NCBI GenBank assembly: GCA_018374635.1
Contig: JAHAEW010000008.1
Location: 1-63,379 of the forward strand
Source of the DNA: Clostridiales bacterium
Lineage (GTDB): Bacteria > Bacillota > Clostridia > Oscillospirales > Oscillospiraceae
Length of the DNA: 63,379 nucleotides
Direction: 5' to 3'
The notes under the pieces were generated by a model. It searched no databases. It was given only the letters and a program-made list of their open reading frames with translations, and was not told where the DNA came from. Of this stretch, positions 9,375-16,919 are shown piece after piece. The position numbers were made by a program, and so were the translations under genes. Positions within the stretch are counted from its first letter, which is position 1; each line of letters starts with the position of its first letter.

Positions 9375-10301
9375 ATGATCAGTTTGCTGCTGGCGGAGCA
9401 GATCGGAGAGCTGTTCCTGATGATTTTGCTTGGGTGGGTGCTGGTGCGGAGCGGACTCCTGCGCTCCGAGGACAGCCGGAGCCTTTCGGTGGTGACGCTT
9501 TACCTGGTCTCGCCCTGCGTGATGCTCAATGCGTTTCAGATTGAGCGGACGCCGGAGCTGGTGAAAGGACTGCTCCTCTCCCTGCTGGCGGCGGCAGCCA
9601 TCCATGCGGTGCTCTTTTTGCTGGTCACACTGCTTGGAAAGATCGGGAAGTTCAGCGCGGTGGAGCAGGCGTCTGTGATGTACTCCAATGCGGGAAATCT
9701 CATCATCCCCATCGTCAGCGCAGTGCTGGGAAAAGAATGGGTGGTCTTCACCAGCGTCTTTCTGGCCATTCAGGTCCCGCTGCTCTGGACACACTGCCGG
9801 GTCCTTCTCAGCGGGGAGCGGCAGGTTTCGCTCCGGAAAATTTTGCTCAACCCCAACATTCTGGCGGTGCTGGCGGGGGTGATTCTTTTCGCGGCGGGCA
9901 TCCGGCTGCCCAAGCTGCTGACGGGCGCCATGGAGGGAATGGGCGGCATGATCGGGCCGATCAGCATGGTCGTGGCCGGCATGCTGATCGGCGGGATGGA
10001 TCTGAAGAGGGCATTCTCCTTCCGGGGCATCTGGAAGGTGGCAGCCCTGCGCCTGGTGGCGGTTCCTCTGGTTCTGGTGGCGCTGCTGAGGATGAGCGGG
10101 CTTTCCGCCCTGGCGGAGAATGGCGGGACCATCCTGCTGGTGAGTCTTCTGGCCGCCATTACCCCATCGGCGGCCACGGTGACGCAGATGGCGCAGCTCT
10201 ATGACAGGGAGGCGGAGTACGCCAGCGCCATCTATGTGGTGACAACGCTTCTGTGCATCGTGACCATGCCCATTCTGGTGGGGATCTATCAGATGGGATA
10301 G
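9375..10301 (+). CDS. AEC-family (auxin efflux carrier-like) transporter
   Basis: A 308-residue hydrophobic protein with about ten membrane segments in two halves. The family's helix-breaking motif appears as LVSPCVMLNAF in the first half and AAITPSAATVTQMAQLY in the second. Bacterial members move small organic acids such as malate or lactate; the substrate here cannot be read from the sequence. ATG 9375 follows AGAGGAGAG. It ends 10 bases from the 3' end of the oppositely oriented second AGCS gene, with no obvious hairpin between them. Confidence 0.85.
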   Translation: MISLLLAEQIGELFLMILLGWVLVRSGLLRSEDSRSLSVVTLYLVSPCVMLNAFQIERTPELVKGLLLSLLAAAAIHAVLFLLVTLLGKIGKFSAVEQASVMYSNAGNLIIPIVSAVLGKEWVVFTSVFLAIQVPLLWTHCRVLLSGERQVSLRKILLNPNILAVLAGVILFAAGIRLPKLLTGAMEGMGGMIGPISMVVAGMLIGGMDLKRAFSFRGIWKVAALRLVAVPLVLVALLRMSGLSALAENGGTILLVSLLAAITPSAATVTQMAQLYDREAEYASAIYVVTTLLCIVTMPILVGIYQMG

Positions 10302-10311
10302 GCGCAGGGGG

Positions 10312-11691
10312 TCAGGGCTGGTGCGCACGCCAATGGTGGAGCAGACGGAGCGCCTCCGGGGTGAGGAGCAGGAGGGCCGCCAGGTTGGGCATGGCCATCA
10401 GGCCGTTGAAGATGTCGGCCAGCTGCCACACGGCGGATACGTCCCCCACGCTCCCCAGCACTACCATCACCAGAAAGACCGCCCGGTAGAGGGCGCAGGC
10501 CCGGCGGCTGCCGGTGAGGTAGGAGAGGCCCCGCTCCCCGTAGTAGCTCCACCCCAGCAGGGAGGTAAAGGCGAACAGGAGCAGGCACACCGAGACAAAG
10601 AGCCCCCCATAGGGGCCGAATACCGTGGAAAAGGCCGCGGCTGAGAGGGGGGCGCCCAGCAGGGAACCGGAGACTGTGCCGCGCCCAATGGCGTCCAGGG
10701 CGGCCTGGGGGTCGTACACACCGGAGGTCAGGATGACCAGCGCCGTGACCGAGCAGACCGCCAGGGTGGCGATCCCCACCTCAAAAATTCCCCACATGCC
10801 CTCCTCGGCGGGGGCGGTCACCTGGGCTGCGGCGTGGGCCATGGCGGAGGAACCCATGCCCGCCTCGTTGGTAAAGACCCCCCGTGCCACGCCGTAGCGC
10901 ATGGCGGCGGCGAGACCATACCCCGCCGCGCCCCCCAGGGCGGCCTGGGGACACAGGGCGCAGGAAAAGATCTGGAAGAGCGCGGCGGGAACGGCAGAGG
11001 CGTGGCGGAGAATGACAAAGATCCCCCCGGTGAGAAAGAGTCCGGCCATAGCCGGGACCAGCTTCTCACTGACCGCGCCGATCCGCCCCACCCCGCCCAG
11101 AATGACCACGCCGCAGCACAGGGCCACCACCAGGCCGATGGCCAGCGGGTCCCAGCCCAACGTGCTGTGGAGGGCGGCGGCGATGGAGTTGGACTGCACC
11201 AGGTTCCCGCCCCCCAGGGAGGCGGCCACGCAGCACAGGGAGAACCAGAGGGCCAGGGGCCGCGACCCAAGGCCGCGCTCCATGTAGCACATGGGGCCGC
11301 CCTGCCAGCCGCCGCCGGGGGCGCGTTCCCGGTAGCGCACGGAGAGGGTCTTTTCCGCGCAGCTGGTCATCATGCCCAGCAGGGCGGACGCCCACATCCA
11401 GAAGACTGCCCCCGGACCGCCGTAGAAGATGGCGGTGGCTACCCCGGCGATGCTGCCTGTGCCGATGGTGGAGGCCAGGGCGGTGGAGAGGGCCTGGAAC
11501 TGGGTCAGGCCTCCGGAGGATCGCGCTCCCCGCCGGCGGAAGAGGGAGCCGGCGGTGGCGCGGAGCCAGCGGCGGACCTCGAAAATCTGGAAGAAGCCGG
11601 TGCGCAGGGAATACCACAGCCCCGTCAGCAGAAAAAGACCAAGAAGCCAGGGGTTCCAGATGGCGTCCCCCAGCGCAGTGAGAAATGACAT
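10312..11691 (-). CDS. AGCS-family sodium:amino-acid symporter (second copy)
   Basis: A 459-residue AGCS symporter with ASTIGTGSIAGVATAI near residue 73 and FTNEAGMGSSAMAHAAA near 265. Unlike the copy at 4204-5643 it keeps the usual GGGNLVQSNSIA motif, so it looks like a standard alanine/glycine-type carrier. The two copies are clearly diverged and not a recent duplication. The start follows ACGGAGGA on the minus strand. It faces rpmE across a 197-base divergent gap. Two AGCS carriers and an AEC carrier within 7.5 kb suggest a small nutrient-uptake neighbourhood, but nothing ties them to one pathway. Confidence 0.9.
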   Translation of the reverse strand: MSFLTALGDAIWNPWLLGLFLLTGLWYSLRTGFFQIFEVRRWLRATAGSLFRRRGARSSGGLTQFQALSTALASTIGTGSIAGVATAIFYGGPGAVFWMWASALLGMMTSCAEKTLSVRYRERAPGGGWQGGPMCYMERGLGSRPLALWFSLCCVAASLGGGNLVQSNSIAAALHSTLGWDPLAIGLVVALCCGVVILGGVGRIGAVSEKLVPAMAGLFLTGGIFVILRHASAVPAALFQIFSCALCPQAALGGAAGYGLAAAMRYGVARGVFTNEAGMGSSAMAHAAAQVTAPAEEGMWGIFEVGIATLAVCSVTALVILTSGVYDPQAALDAIGRGTVSGSLLGAPLSAAAFSTVFGPYGGLFVSVCLLLFAFTSLLGWSYYGERGLSYLTGSRRACALYRAVFLVMVVLGSVGDVSAVWQLADIFNGLMAMPNLAALLLLTPEALRLLHHWRAHQP

Positions 11692-11807
11692 ATCCCATCC
11701 TCCGTCCGTTGAGCAGATCCGGGCAGATGCCCGATGATATACAGGTATGCGCCGGGCGGGAGGGCCATGTCCCCCAAAAAAGAAATCAAAAAAATTTCAA
11801 AAAATAG

Positions 11808-11836
11808 TTGCAATTTCAGGGGAAAGGTGGTAGTAT
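11808..11836 (+). promoter_or_regulatory. SigA-type promoter of rpmE
   Basis: TTGCAA (11808-11813), a 17-base spacer and TAGTAT (11831-11836). The predicted transcript starts near 11843 and reaches the rpmE start at 11889. The upstream stretch 11775-11807 is A-rich, which could act as an UP element, as is common for ribosomal protein genes. Confidence 0.65.
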
Positions 11837-11888
11837 ATCAGTTGCGTTTATGACGACTGATCCCCTGGGAGAAAGAGGTGAACATAAA

Positions 11889-12095
11889 ATGAAGGAAGGC
11901 ATCCATCCCAATTACGAACAGACTACCATTAAGTGCGCCTGCGGTAATGTGATCGAAACCGGGTCTACCAAGAAGGACATTAAGGTTGAAGTTTGCTCTA
12001 AGTGTCACCCCTTCTTCACCGGCAAGCAGAAGATGGTGGATACTGGCGGACGTGTCAGCCGCTTCAATAAGAAGTTTGGTCTGGATCAGAAGTAA
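11889..12095 (+). CDS. rpmE: 50S ribosomal protein L31 (zinc-binding type)
   Basis: A 68-residue L31 that binds at the 50S central protuberance. The cysteines of the zinc ribbon form are present: KCACGN near residues 15-20 and CSKCHPF near 36-42. The usual ending GKQKMVDTGGRVSRFNKKFG is intact. The zinc-type form means it may be displaced by a cysteine-free paralogue in zinc starvation, though none is in the window. ATG 11889 was chosen because it starts the family's conserved MKEGIHPNY; longer upstream starts have no support. It is a single-gene transcript between its own promoter and a strong terminator. Confidence 0.97.
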   Translation: MKEGIHPNYEQTTIKCACGNVIETGSTKKDIKVEVCSKCHPFFTGKQKMVDTGGRVSRFNKKFGLDQK

Positions 12096-12105
12096 GATTC
12101 CAATG

Positions 12106-12136
12106 AAAACCCGTACCGGTTCCGGTACGGGTTTTT
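12106..12136 (+). terminator. Intrinsic terminator after rpmE
   Basis: A perfect 14-bp stem, AAAACCCGTACCGG / CCGGTACGGGTTTT, with a TT loop and a terminal T-run, 10 bases after the rpmE stop. Confidence 0.92.
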
Positions 12137-12192
12137 CTGTATTCCGCCCCGGAAGGGGGACAAGCGGAACATCCATGCAAGGAGGGACAACC

Positions 12193-12699
12193 ATGTTCAG
12201 GAAGATCAGACCGGAGGAGATCGATCAGAATCTCTTCTCCATGCTCAACGACCAGTGGATGCTGGTCACGGCCGGCACCGGGGAGCGCTGCAACACCATG
12301 ACCGCCTCCTGGGGCGGGCTGGGGGTGCTCTGGCGCAGAAATGTGGCCATGTGCGTCATCCGTCCCCAGCGGTACACGATGGAATTTGTGGAGCGGGAGG
12401 GATACTATACCCTGTCCTTCTTTGGCGACAAGTACCGCCGGGAGCTGGCCCTGTGCGGGTCCAGGAGCGGCCGGGAGCTGGACAAGATCCGGGAGTGCGG
12501 CTTCACCGTGGCCGCGGCGGAGGGGGGCGCCCCCTATTTTGAGGAGGCTGAGCTGGTCATCGTCTGCCGCAAGCTCTACTGGCAGGACCTGGAGCCCGGG
12601 CACTTCACCGACCCGGCGGTGCTGGAGCAGTGCTATCCCGAGAAGGATTATCACCGGATGTATATCGGCGAGATCGTGGAGGTCCTGCAAAAAGCATAA
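12193..12699 (+). CDS. Flavin reductase-like FMN-binding split-barrel protein
   Basis: A 168-residue protein resembling the flavin-reductase-like / FMN-binding split-barrel family. The segment CNTMTASWGGLGVLWRRNVA, then VIRPQRYT and GYYTLSFF, is the pattern around the FMN site. Members reduce or bind FMN; some are partners of oxygenases or iron-related enzymes. No partner gene is adjacent, so the electron acceptor is unknown. ATG 12193 follows AAGGAGGG; an open extension upstream overlaps rpmE and is rejected. hflX starts 21 bases later with its own GGAGG, so they are probably co-transcribed. Confidence 0.8.
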   Translation: MFRKIRPEEIDQNLFSMLNDQWMLVTAGTGERCNTMTASWGGLGVLWRRNVAMCVIRPQRYTMEFVEREGYYTLSFFGDKYRRELALCGSRSGRELDKIRECGFTVAAAEGGAPYFEEAELVIVCRKLYWQDLEPGHFTDPAVLEQCYPEKDYHRMYIGEIVEVLQKA

Positions 12700-12720
12700 G
12701 GGACGCCCACAGGAGGTACT

Positions 12721-14025
12721 ATGACCGAACAAAACACGAAAGAGATCAACCGCGCCGTGCTGGTGGGCCTCTCCGCCCACTGCCTGAGCGCCGAGGAGAA
12801 CGCCACAGAGACCACCATGGAGGAGCTGGAGGACCTGCTGGAGACGGCGGGAGGCGCCTGCGTGGGCTCGGTGCTCCAGAATAAGGACGCCCCCGATCCC
12901 CGCACCTTCATCGGCGAGGGCAAGGTGGCCGAGGTGCGGGAGCTGGTGGAGAACAGCGGAGCGGACATGGTCATCTTTGACAATGCACTCTCCCCCTCCC
13001 AGCAGCGGGTGCTCTCCGAGGAACTGAAGGTGGCGGTGATGGACCGCTCGGCCCTCATTCTGGACATCTTTGCCCAGCGGGCCCGCACCCGGGAGGGCCG
13101 CCTCCAGGTGGAGCTGGCCCAGTACCAGTATCTGCTCCCCCGGCTGACCGGCATGTGGGGACACCTGGTGCGCCAGACTGCCTCGGGCGGCAAGTCCCCC
13201 ATCGGCACCCGCGGCCCCGGCGAGACCCAGCTGGAGACCGACCGCCGGCACATCCGCCGTAAGATCTCCAAGCTCAAGGAGGAGCTGGAGGAGGTGCGCC
13301 GGGTCCGGGGCGTCCAGCGGGAGCGGCGCATCAAAAACGAGGTCCCGGTGGTGGCCATCGTGGGCTACACCAACGCGGGCAAATCCACCCTGCTCAACAG
13401 ACTGACCGGGGCGGACATCCCCGCCAACAACCGCCTCTTTGATACTCTGGACACCACCACCCGGACGCTGGAGATCTCGGACACCTGCACTGTGCTTATC
13501 TCAGATACGGTCGGGTTCATCTCCAAGCTGCCCCACCACCTGGTGGAGGCCTTCAAGGCCACCCTGGAGGAGCTGAGCTATGCCGATCTCCTGCTGCACG
13601 TGATCGACTCCTCCAACCCGGAGTGGCGGGAGCAGGCCGCGGTGGTGGAGAAGCTCATCGCGGAGCTGGGGGCCGCCGGGACTCCCCGCATCGACGTATT
13701 CAACAAGTGCGACCGCTATACCGGGGACATCGTGCCCCACGGGGAGGACATCGCGGCCGTCTCGGCCAAGACCGGCCAGGGGCTGGACCGGCTGCTGGAG
13801 CAGATCGGCGCCCGGCTGGACACCGGGGCCTGCCGGGTAGTGCTCCACCTGCCCTATGACCAGGGCGGGCTGCTGGACGCCCTCTACCGGGACGCCAAGG
13901 TGGAGCAGGTGGAGTACGGGGAGACCATCGAGGTGACGGGCGTCCTCACCCCCATCCTGCTGGGGCGCATGAAGGACTATATCGTAGAGGGCTGGAAACC
14001 GCCCAAGGAATTCTGGGAGGATTGA
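12721..14025 (+). CDS. hflX: Ribosome-associated GTPase HflX
   Basis: The 434-residue HflX, a GTPase that splits or rescues stalled 70S ribosomes. It has the N-terminal HflX domain, the hallmark GPGETQLETDRR near residue 164 leading into a helical coiled coil, then the G domain: GYTNAGKST (G1) near 214, DTVGF (G3) near 262 and NKCD (G4) near 328. ATG 12721 follows AGGAGGT. GNAT and YigZ genes follow at 9-16 base gaps, giving a likely operon from about 12193 to 15796. Confidence 0.95.
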   Translation: MTEQNTKEINRAVLVGLSAHCLSAEENATETTMEELEDLLETAGGACVGSVLQNKDAPDPRTFIGEGKVAEVRELVENSGADMVIFDNALSPSQQRVLSEELKVAVMDRSALILDIFAQRARTREGRLQVELAQYQYLLPRLTGMWGHLVRQTASGGKSPIGTRGPGETQLETDRRHIRRKISKLKEELEEVRRVRGVQRERRIKNEVPVVAIVGYTNAGKSTLLNRLTGADIPANNRLFDTLDTTTRTLEISDTCTVLISDTVGFISKLPHHLVEAFKATLEELSYADLLLHVIDSSNPEWREQAAVVEKLIAELGAAGTPRIDVFNKCDRYTGDIVPHGEDIAAVSAKTGQGLDRLLEQIGARLDTGACRVVLHLPYDQGGLLDALYRDAKVEQVEYGETIEVTGVLTPILLGRMKDYIVEGWKPPKEFWED

Positions 14026-14037
14026 GGAGGAGCGAAA

Positions 14038-14580
14038 ATGCGCCTGGAAACCGAACGGCTGATCCTGCGGCCTTTTGAAGCGGGGGACGCGGAGGATCTC
14101 TTCTCCTACGCTCAGGACCCCAGGGTGGGTCCCCCCGCGGGCTGGAAGCCCCATGAGAGCCTGGAGGAGAGCCGGGAGATCATCCGCACCGTATTCTCCG
14201 AGCCCGGGGTCTTTGCCGTGGTGCACCGGCAGGACGGGCGGGTCATCGGCTCGGCGGGCTTCACCGGGCGGCACCGGAAGGAGGCCGGGGGGCCGGACGA
14301 CGAGATCGGCTACTCCCTGGACCCGGCCTACTGGGGGCGGGGACTCATCCCCGAGGCGGTGGAGGAGCTGCTGCGCTACGGGTTTGAGGACCTGGGGCTC
14401 CACACCATCTGGTGCGACCACTATGACGGCAATCAGAAGTCCAAGCGGGTCATCCGGAAGTGCGGCTTTTCCTTTCGCTTTCTCCGGATGCAGCGGCTGA
14501 CCGCCTTCGGCGGGGAGCCCCGCCTGGTTCTGTGCTATGCCATGAAGCGCACGGACTGGGCGAGAACAAGGGGAAAGTGA
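14038..14580 (+). CDS. GNAT N-acetyltransferase, RimJ/RimL type
   Basis: A 180-residue GCN5-related acetyltransferase. It begins with the family's LETERLILRPF. The acetyl-CoA pyrophosphate loop is YWGRGLIPEA near residue 100, and the C-terminal NQKSKRVIRKCGF is typical of the RimJ/RimL branch, which acetylates protein N-termini or small amines. The substrate is not evident. It lies 12 bases after hflX behind GAGGAG. A second, divergent member is at 15236, with the YigZ gene between them. Confidence 0.88.
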   Translation: MRLETERLILRPFEAGDAEDLFSYAQDPRVGPPAGWKPHESLEESREIIRTVFSEPGVFAVVHRQDGRVIGSAGFTGRHRKEAGGPDDEIGYSLDPAYWGRGLIPEAVEELLRYGFEDLGLHTIWCDHYDGNQKSKRVIRKCGFSFRFLRMQRLTAFGGEPRLVLCYAMKRTDWARTRGK

Positions 14581-14589
14581 GGAGCGGCG

Positions 14590-15219
14590 ATGACCGAGTA
14601 CTATATCCCCACCGGGGATGCGGAGACTGAGTTTGTGGAGAAGCGCTCCCGCTTCATCGGGCATGTCTGGCGGGTGGCGTCCGAGGAGGAGGCCCGGGCC
14701 CGGATCGAGGCCGCCAAGAAGAAATACCACGACGCCCGGCACAACTGCTGGTGCTACCTCATCCGGGAGGGCGGGATCGTCCGCTACTCCGACGACGGGG
14801 AGCCCCAGGGAACCGCGGGACAGCCTATGCTGGGGGTGTTCCAGAAGGAGGAGATCACCAACGTCTGCTGCGTGGTGACCCGCTACTTCGGCGGCATCCT
14901 GCTGGGGGCGGGGGGCCTGGTGCGGGCCTATACCCGCTCGGCCAAGGACGCCCTGGACGCGGCGGGCCGCTCCGTGGTCCGCCGCTGGGTGGATACGGCC
15001 GTGCCCTGTCCCTATGCCCTGTTTGAGCGGGTCAAGCTGGAGGTGGAGGCCTGCGGCGGCGTGCTGGGGGAGACCGAATACGCCGCCGACGTCACCGTCC
15101 ACGCCCTCCTGCCCGAGGAGGCGGTGGAGTCTTTCCGAGCCCGCATCACCGAGCTCACCGCGGGCGCTTCGGCGGCCCGGGTGGTGGGAGAGGTGTTCAA
15201 GGACGTACCCGTCGGCTGA
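14590..15219 (+). CDS. YigZ/IMPACT-family protein
   Basis: A 209-residue YigZ-type protein. The N-terminal IMPACT fold carries KSRFIGHV-like KRSRFIGHVW, HNCWCYLI, DDGEPQGTAGQP and RYFGGILLGAGGLVRAY, the strongest signatures of the family. The C-terminal roughly 70 residues correspond to the DUF1949 ferredoxin-like domain. Eukaryotic IMPACT inhibits the eIF2 kinase activator GCN1; the bacterial role is unsettled but probably translation-related, which fits hflX upstream. It starts 9 bases after the preceding gene, behind GGAGCGGCG. Confidence 0.9.
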   Translation: MTEYYIPTGDAETEFVEKRSRFIGHVWRVASEEEARARIEAAKKKYHDARHNCWCYLIREGGIVRYSDDGEPQGTAGQPMLGVFQKEEITNVCCVVTRYFGGILLGAGGLVRAYTRSAKDALDAAGRSVVRRWVDTAVPCPYALFERVKLEVEACGGVLGETEYAADVTVHALLPEEAVESFRARITELTAGASAARVVGEVFKDVPVG

Positions 15220-15235
15220 GTGAGGAGGAGACAAG

Positions 15236-15796
15236 ATGACAGAGGAGCTGCGTCTGGAGACCGAGCGCCTGGTGGGCCGGGTCCCGGAGGAATCCATGGC
15301 CGCTCTGGTCCTGGATTTTTACACCCGCAACCGGGATTTTCTGGAGCCCTATGAGCCCGAGCGCCCGCCGGAATTTTATACCCTGGAGGAGCAGCGCCGC
15401 CTGCTCCGGCAGGCCCGGACCGATCGGGAGGAGGGCCGGGGCTGTTCCTTCTGGCTCTTCCGCAAGGGGGAGCCGGAGCGGGCCATCGGCTATATCGCCC
15501 TCAACAACATCGTGCGGGGGGCCTTTCAGTCTTGCTTCCTGGGCTATAAGATGGACGGGACCGAGATCAATCAGGGCTATATGACTGAGGCGGTCAGAGC
15601 CTGCGCCGAGCTTGCCTTCCGGCGGCTGGGCCTGCACCGCATCGAGGGGAACATCATGCCCCGCAACCGCCCCTCCCTCCGGGTGGCGGAGAAATGCGGC
15701 TTTCAGGAAGAGGGAATGGCCCGGGCCTATCTGCGCATTCACGGGGTCTGGGAGGATCACATCCACATGGTCCGGCTGGCCGACGATCCGGCCTGA
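15236..15796 (+). CDS. GNAT N-acetyltransferase, RimJ type
   Basis: A 186-residue acetyltransferase. Near residue 100 it reads GYKMDGTEINQGYMTEAV, the acetyl-CoA loop of RimJ-like enzymes, and it continues with HRIEGNIMPRNRPSLRVAEK and a C-terminal DHIHMVRL. RimJ acetylates ribosomal protein S5 in Escherichia coli; that activity is possible but unproven here. GAGGAGGAG sits 7 bases before the ATG. It closes the hflX group. The next gene has its own ribosome-binding site about 100 bases on, and the gap contains an AT-rich stretch (15806-15862). Confidence 0.86.
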   Translation: MTEELRLETERLVGRVPEESMAALVLDFYTRNRDFLEPYEPERPPEFYTLEEQRRLLRQARTDREEGRGCSFWLFRKGEPERAIGYIALNNIVRGAFQSCFLGYKMDGTEINQGYMTEAVRACAELAFRRLGLHRIEGNIMPRNRPSLRVAEKCGFQEEGMARAYLRIHGVWEDHIHMVRLADDPA

Positions 15797-15899
15797 GCCG
15801 GGGACGGCAAAAAATTTTTGCAAAAAGAAGGATTTTCACGCCGGAAAGCGTATATAGTAATTGGAGTGCTTTTTCAGTCGTTTCGAGAGGGGGAACGCC

Positions 15900-16904
15900 A
15901 TGACGGTACGGGAAACAGTGGAACAGGTCCAGCGGGAGCACCTGTCGCCCTGGGCCTGCCGGGTGGAAGAGAGCCGCGGCCGGGCCCGGCCGGTACCGCC
16001 CTGTTCCATACGTACGGCCTTTCAGCGGGATGTGGACCGGATCGTCCACTCCAAGGCGTTCCGGCGGCTGATGCATAAGACCCAGGTCTTTCTGGCCCCG
16101 GAGGGGGATCACTACCGCACCCGTATGACCCACACGTTGGAGGTGGCGCGCATCGCGCGGACCCTGGCCCGGGGGCTCCGGCTCAATGAGGACCTGACCG
16201 AGGCCGCCGCGCTGGGCCACGATTTGGGGCACACCCCCTTCGGCCACGCGGGGGAGGCAGTCCTCAACGAGATCATGCCCGGCGGATTTGCCCATAACGT
16301 CCAGTCCCTCCGGGTGGTGGATCGGCTGGAGCAGGGGGGAGCGGGGCTCAATCTCACCTGGGAGGTGCGCAACGCCATCCGCTGCCATACCGGCGGGGAG
16401 GAGGCCGCCACCCTGGAGGGGCGGCTCATCCGTCTGGCCGACCGGATCGCCTATATCAACCACGATATCGACGACGCCATCCGGGGCGGCGTGCTCTATC
16501 CGCTGGATGTGCCGCTGGAGCTGTCCCAGGCGCTGGGCTTTTCCCACGGGGAGCGGATCGACACGCTGGTCTCCGATGTGATCGAACAGAGCCGGGACCG
16601 GGGGGAGCTCCGCCAGTCCGAGTCCTGCCGCCGGGCCATGGAGGAGCTGAGGGCCTTTCTCTTTGCGCGGGTCTACCACAGCCCTCTGGCCAAGGGGGAG
16701 GAGCGCAAGGCCCAGGACATGCTCCGCTTTCTCTTTGAGTACTACCGGAGGGAGGCGGACCGCCTCCCCGGCGAGTTCCAGGAGATCCGGGCGCTGGAGG
16801 GGACCGAGCGGGCGGTGTGCGACTACATCGCCGGCATGACGGACAAATACGCCGTGGAGCAGTTCCGCACCCTGGCCATTCCAAGGGCCTGGGCAGTAAA
16901 GTGA
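15900..16904 (+). CDS. HD-domain deoxyguanosinetriphosphate triphosphohydrolase-like protein
   Basis: A 334-residue dGTPase-like protein expected to hydrolyse dNTPs to nucleosides and triphosphate. The HD metal site is complete: an upstream histidine in RMTHTLEVARIA near residue 78, then GHDLGHTPFGHAGE near 105, and a later aspartate in RIAYINHDIDD near 187. In many Firmicutes it sits directly before dnaG-rpoD, as here, linking dNTP control to replication priming. I chose ATG 15900 behind GAGAGGGGG; a TTG 39 bases upstream is possible but has no ribosome-binding site. dnaG begins 15 bases after the stop. Confidence 0.92.
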   Translation: MTVRETVEQVQREHLSPWACRVEESRGRARPVPPCSIRTAFQRDVDRIVHSKAFRRLMHKTQVFLAPEGDHYRTRMTHTLEVARIARTLARGLRLNEDLTEAAALGHDLGHTPFGHAGEAVLNEIMPGGFAHNVQSLRVVDRLEQGGAGLNLTWEVRNAIRCHTGGEEAATLEGRLIRLADRIAYINHDIDDAIRGGVLYPLDVPLELSQALGFSHGERIDTLVSDVIEQSRDRGELRQSESCRRAMEELRAFLFARVYHSPLAKGEERKAQDMLRFLFEYYRREADRLPGEFQEIRALEGTERAVCDYIAGMTDKYAVEQFRTLAIPRAWAVK

Positions 16905-16919
16905 GGAAGGGGGAGCGCC

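Noticed and set aside
5568..10328. A very long open frame (about 1586 codons) on the minus strand opposite addA and the AEC gene
   Set aside because: It mirrors addA and neighbours in GC-rich sequence with strong third-position bias. The product is low-complexity, rich in Gly/Pro/His/Arg/Gln, with no family motif.
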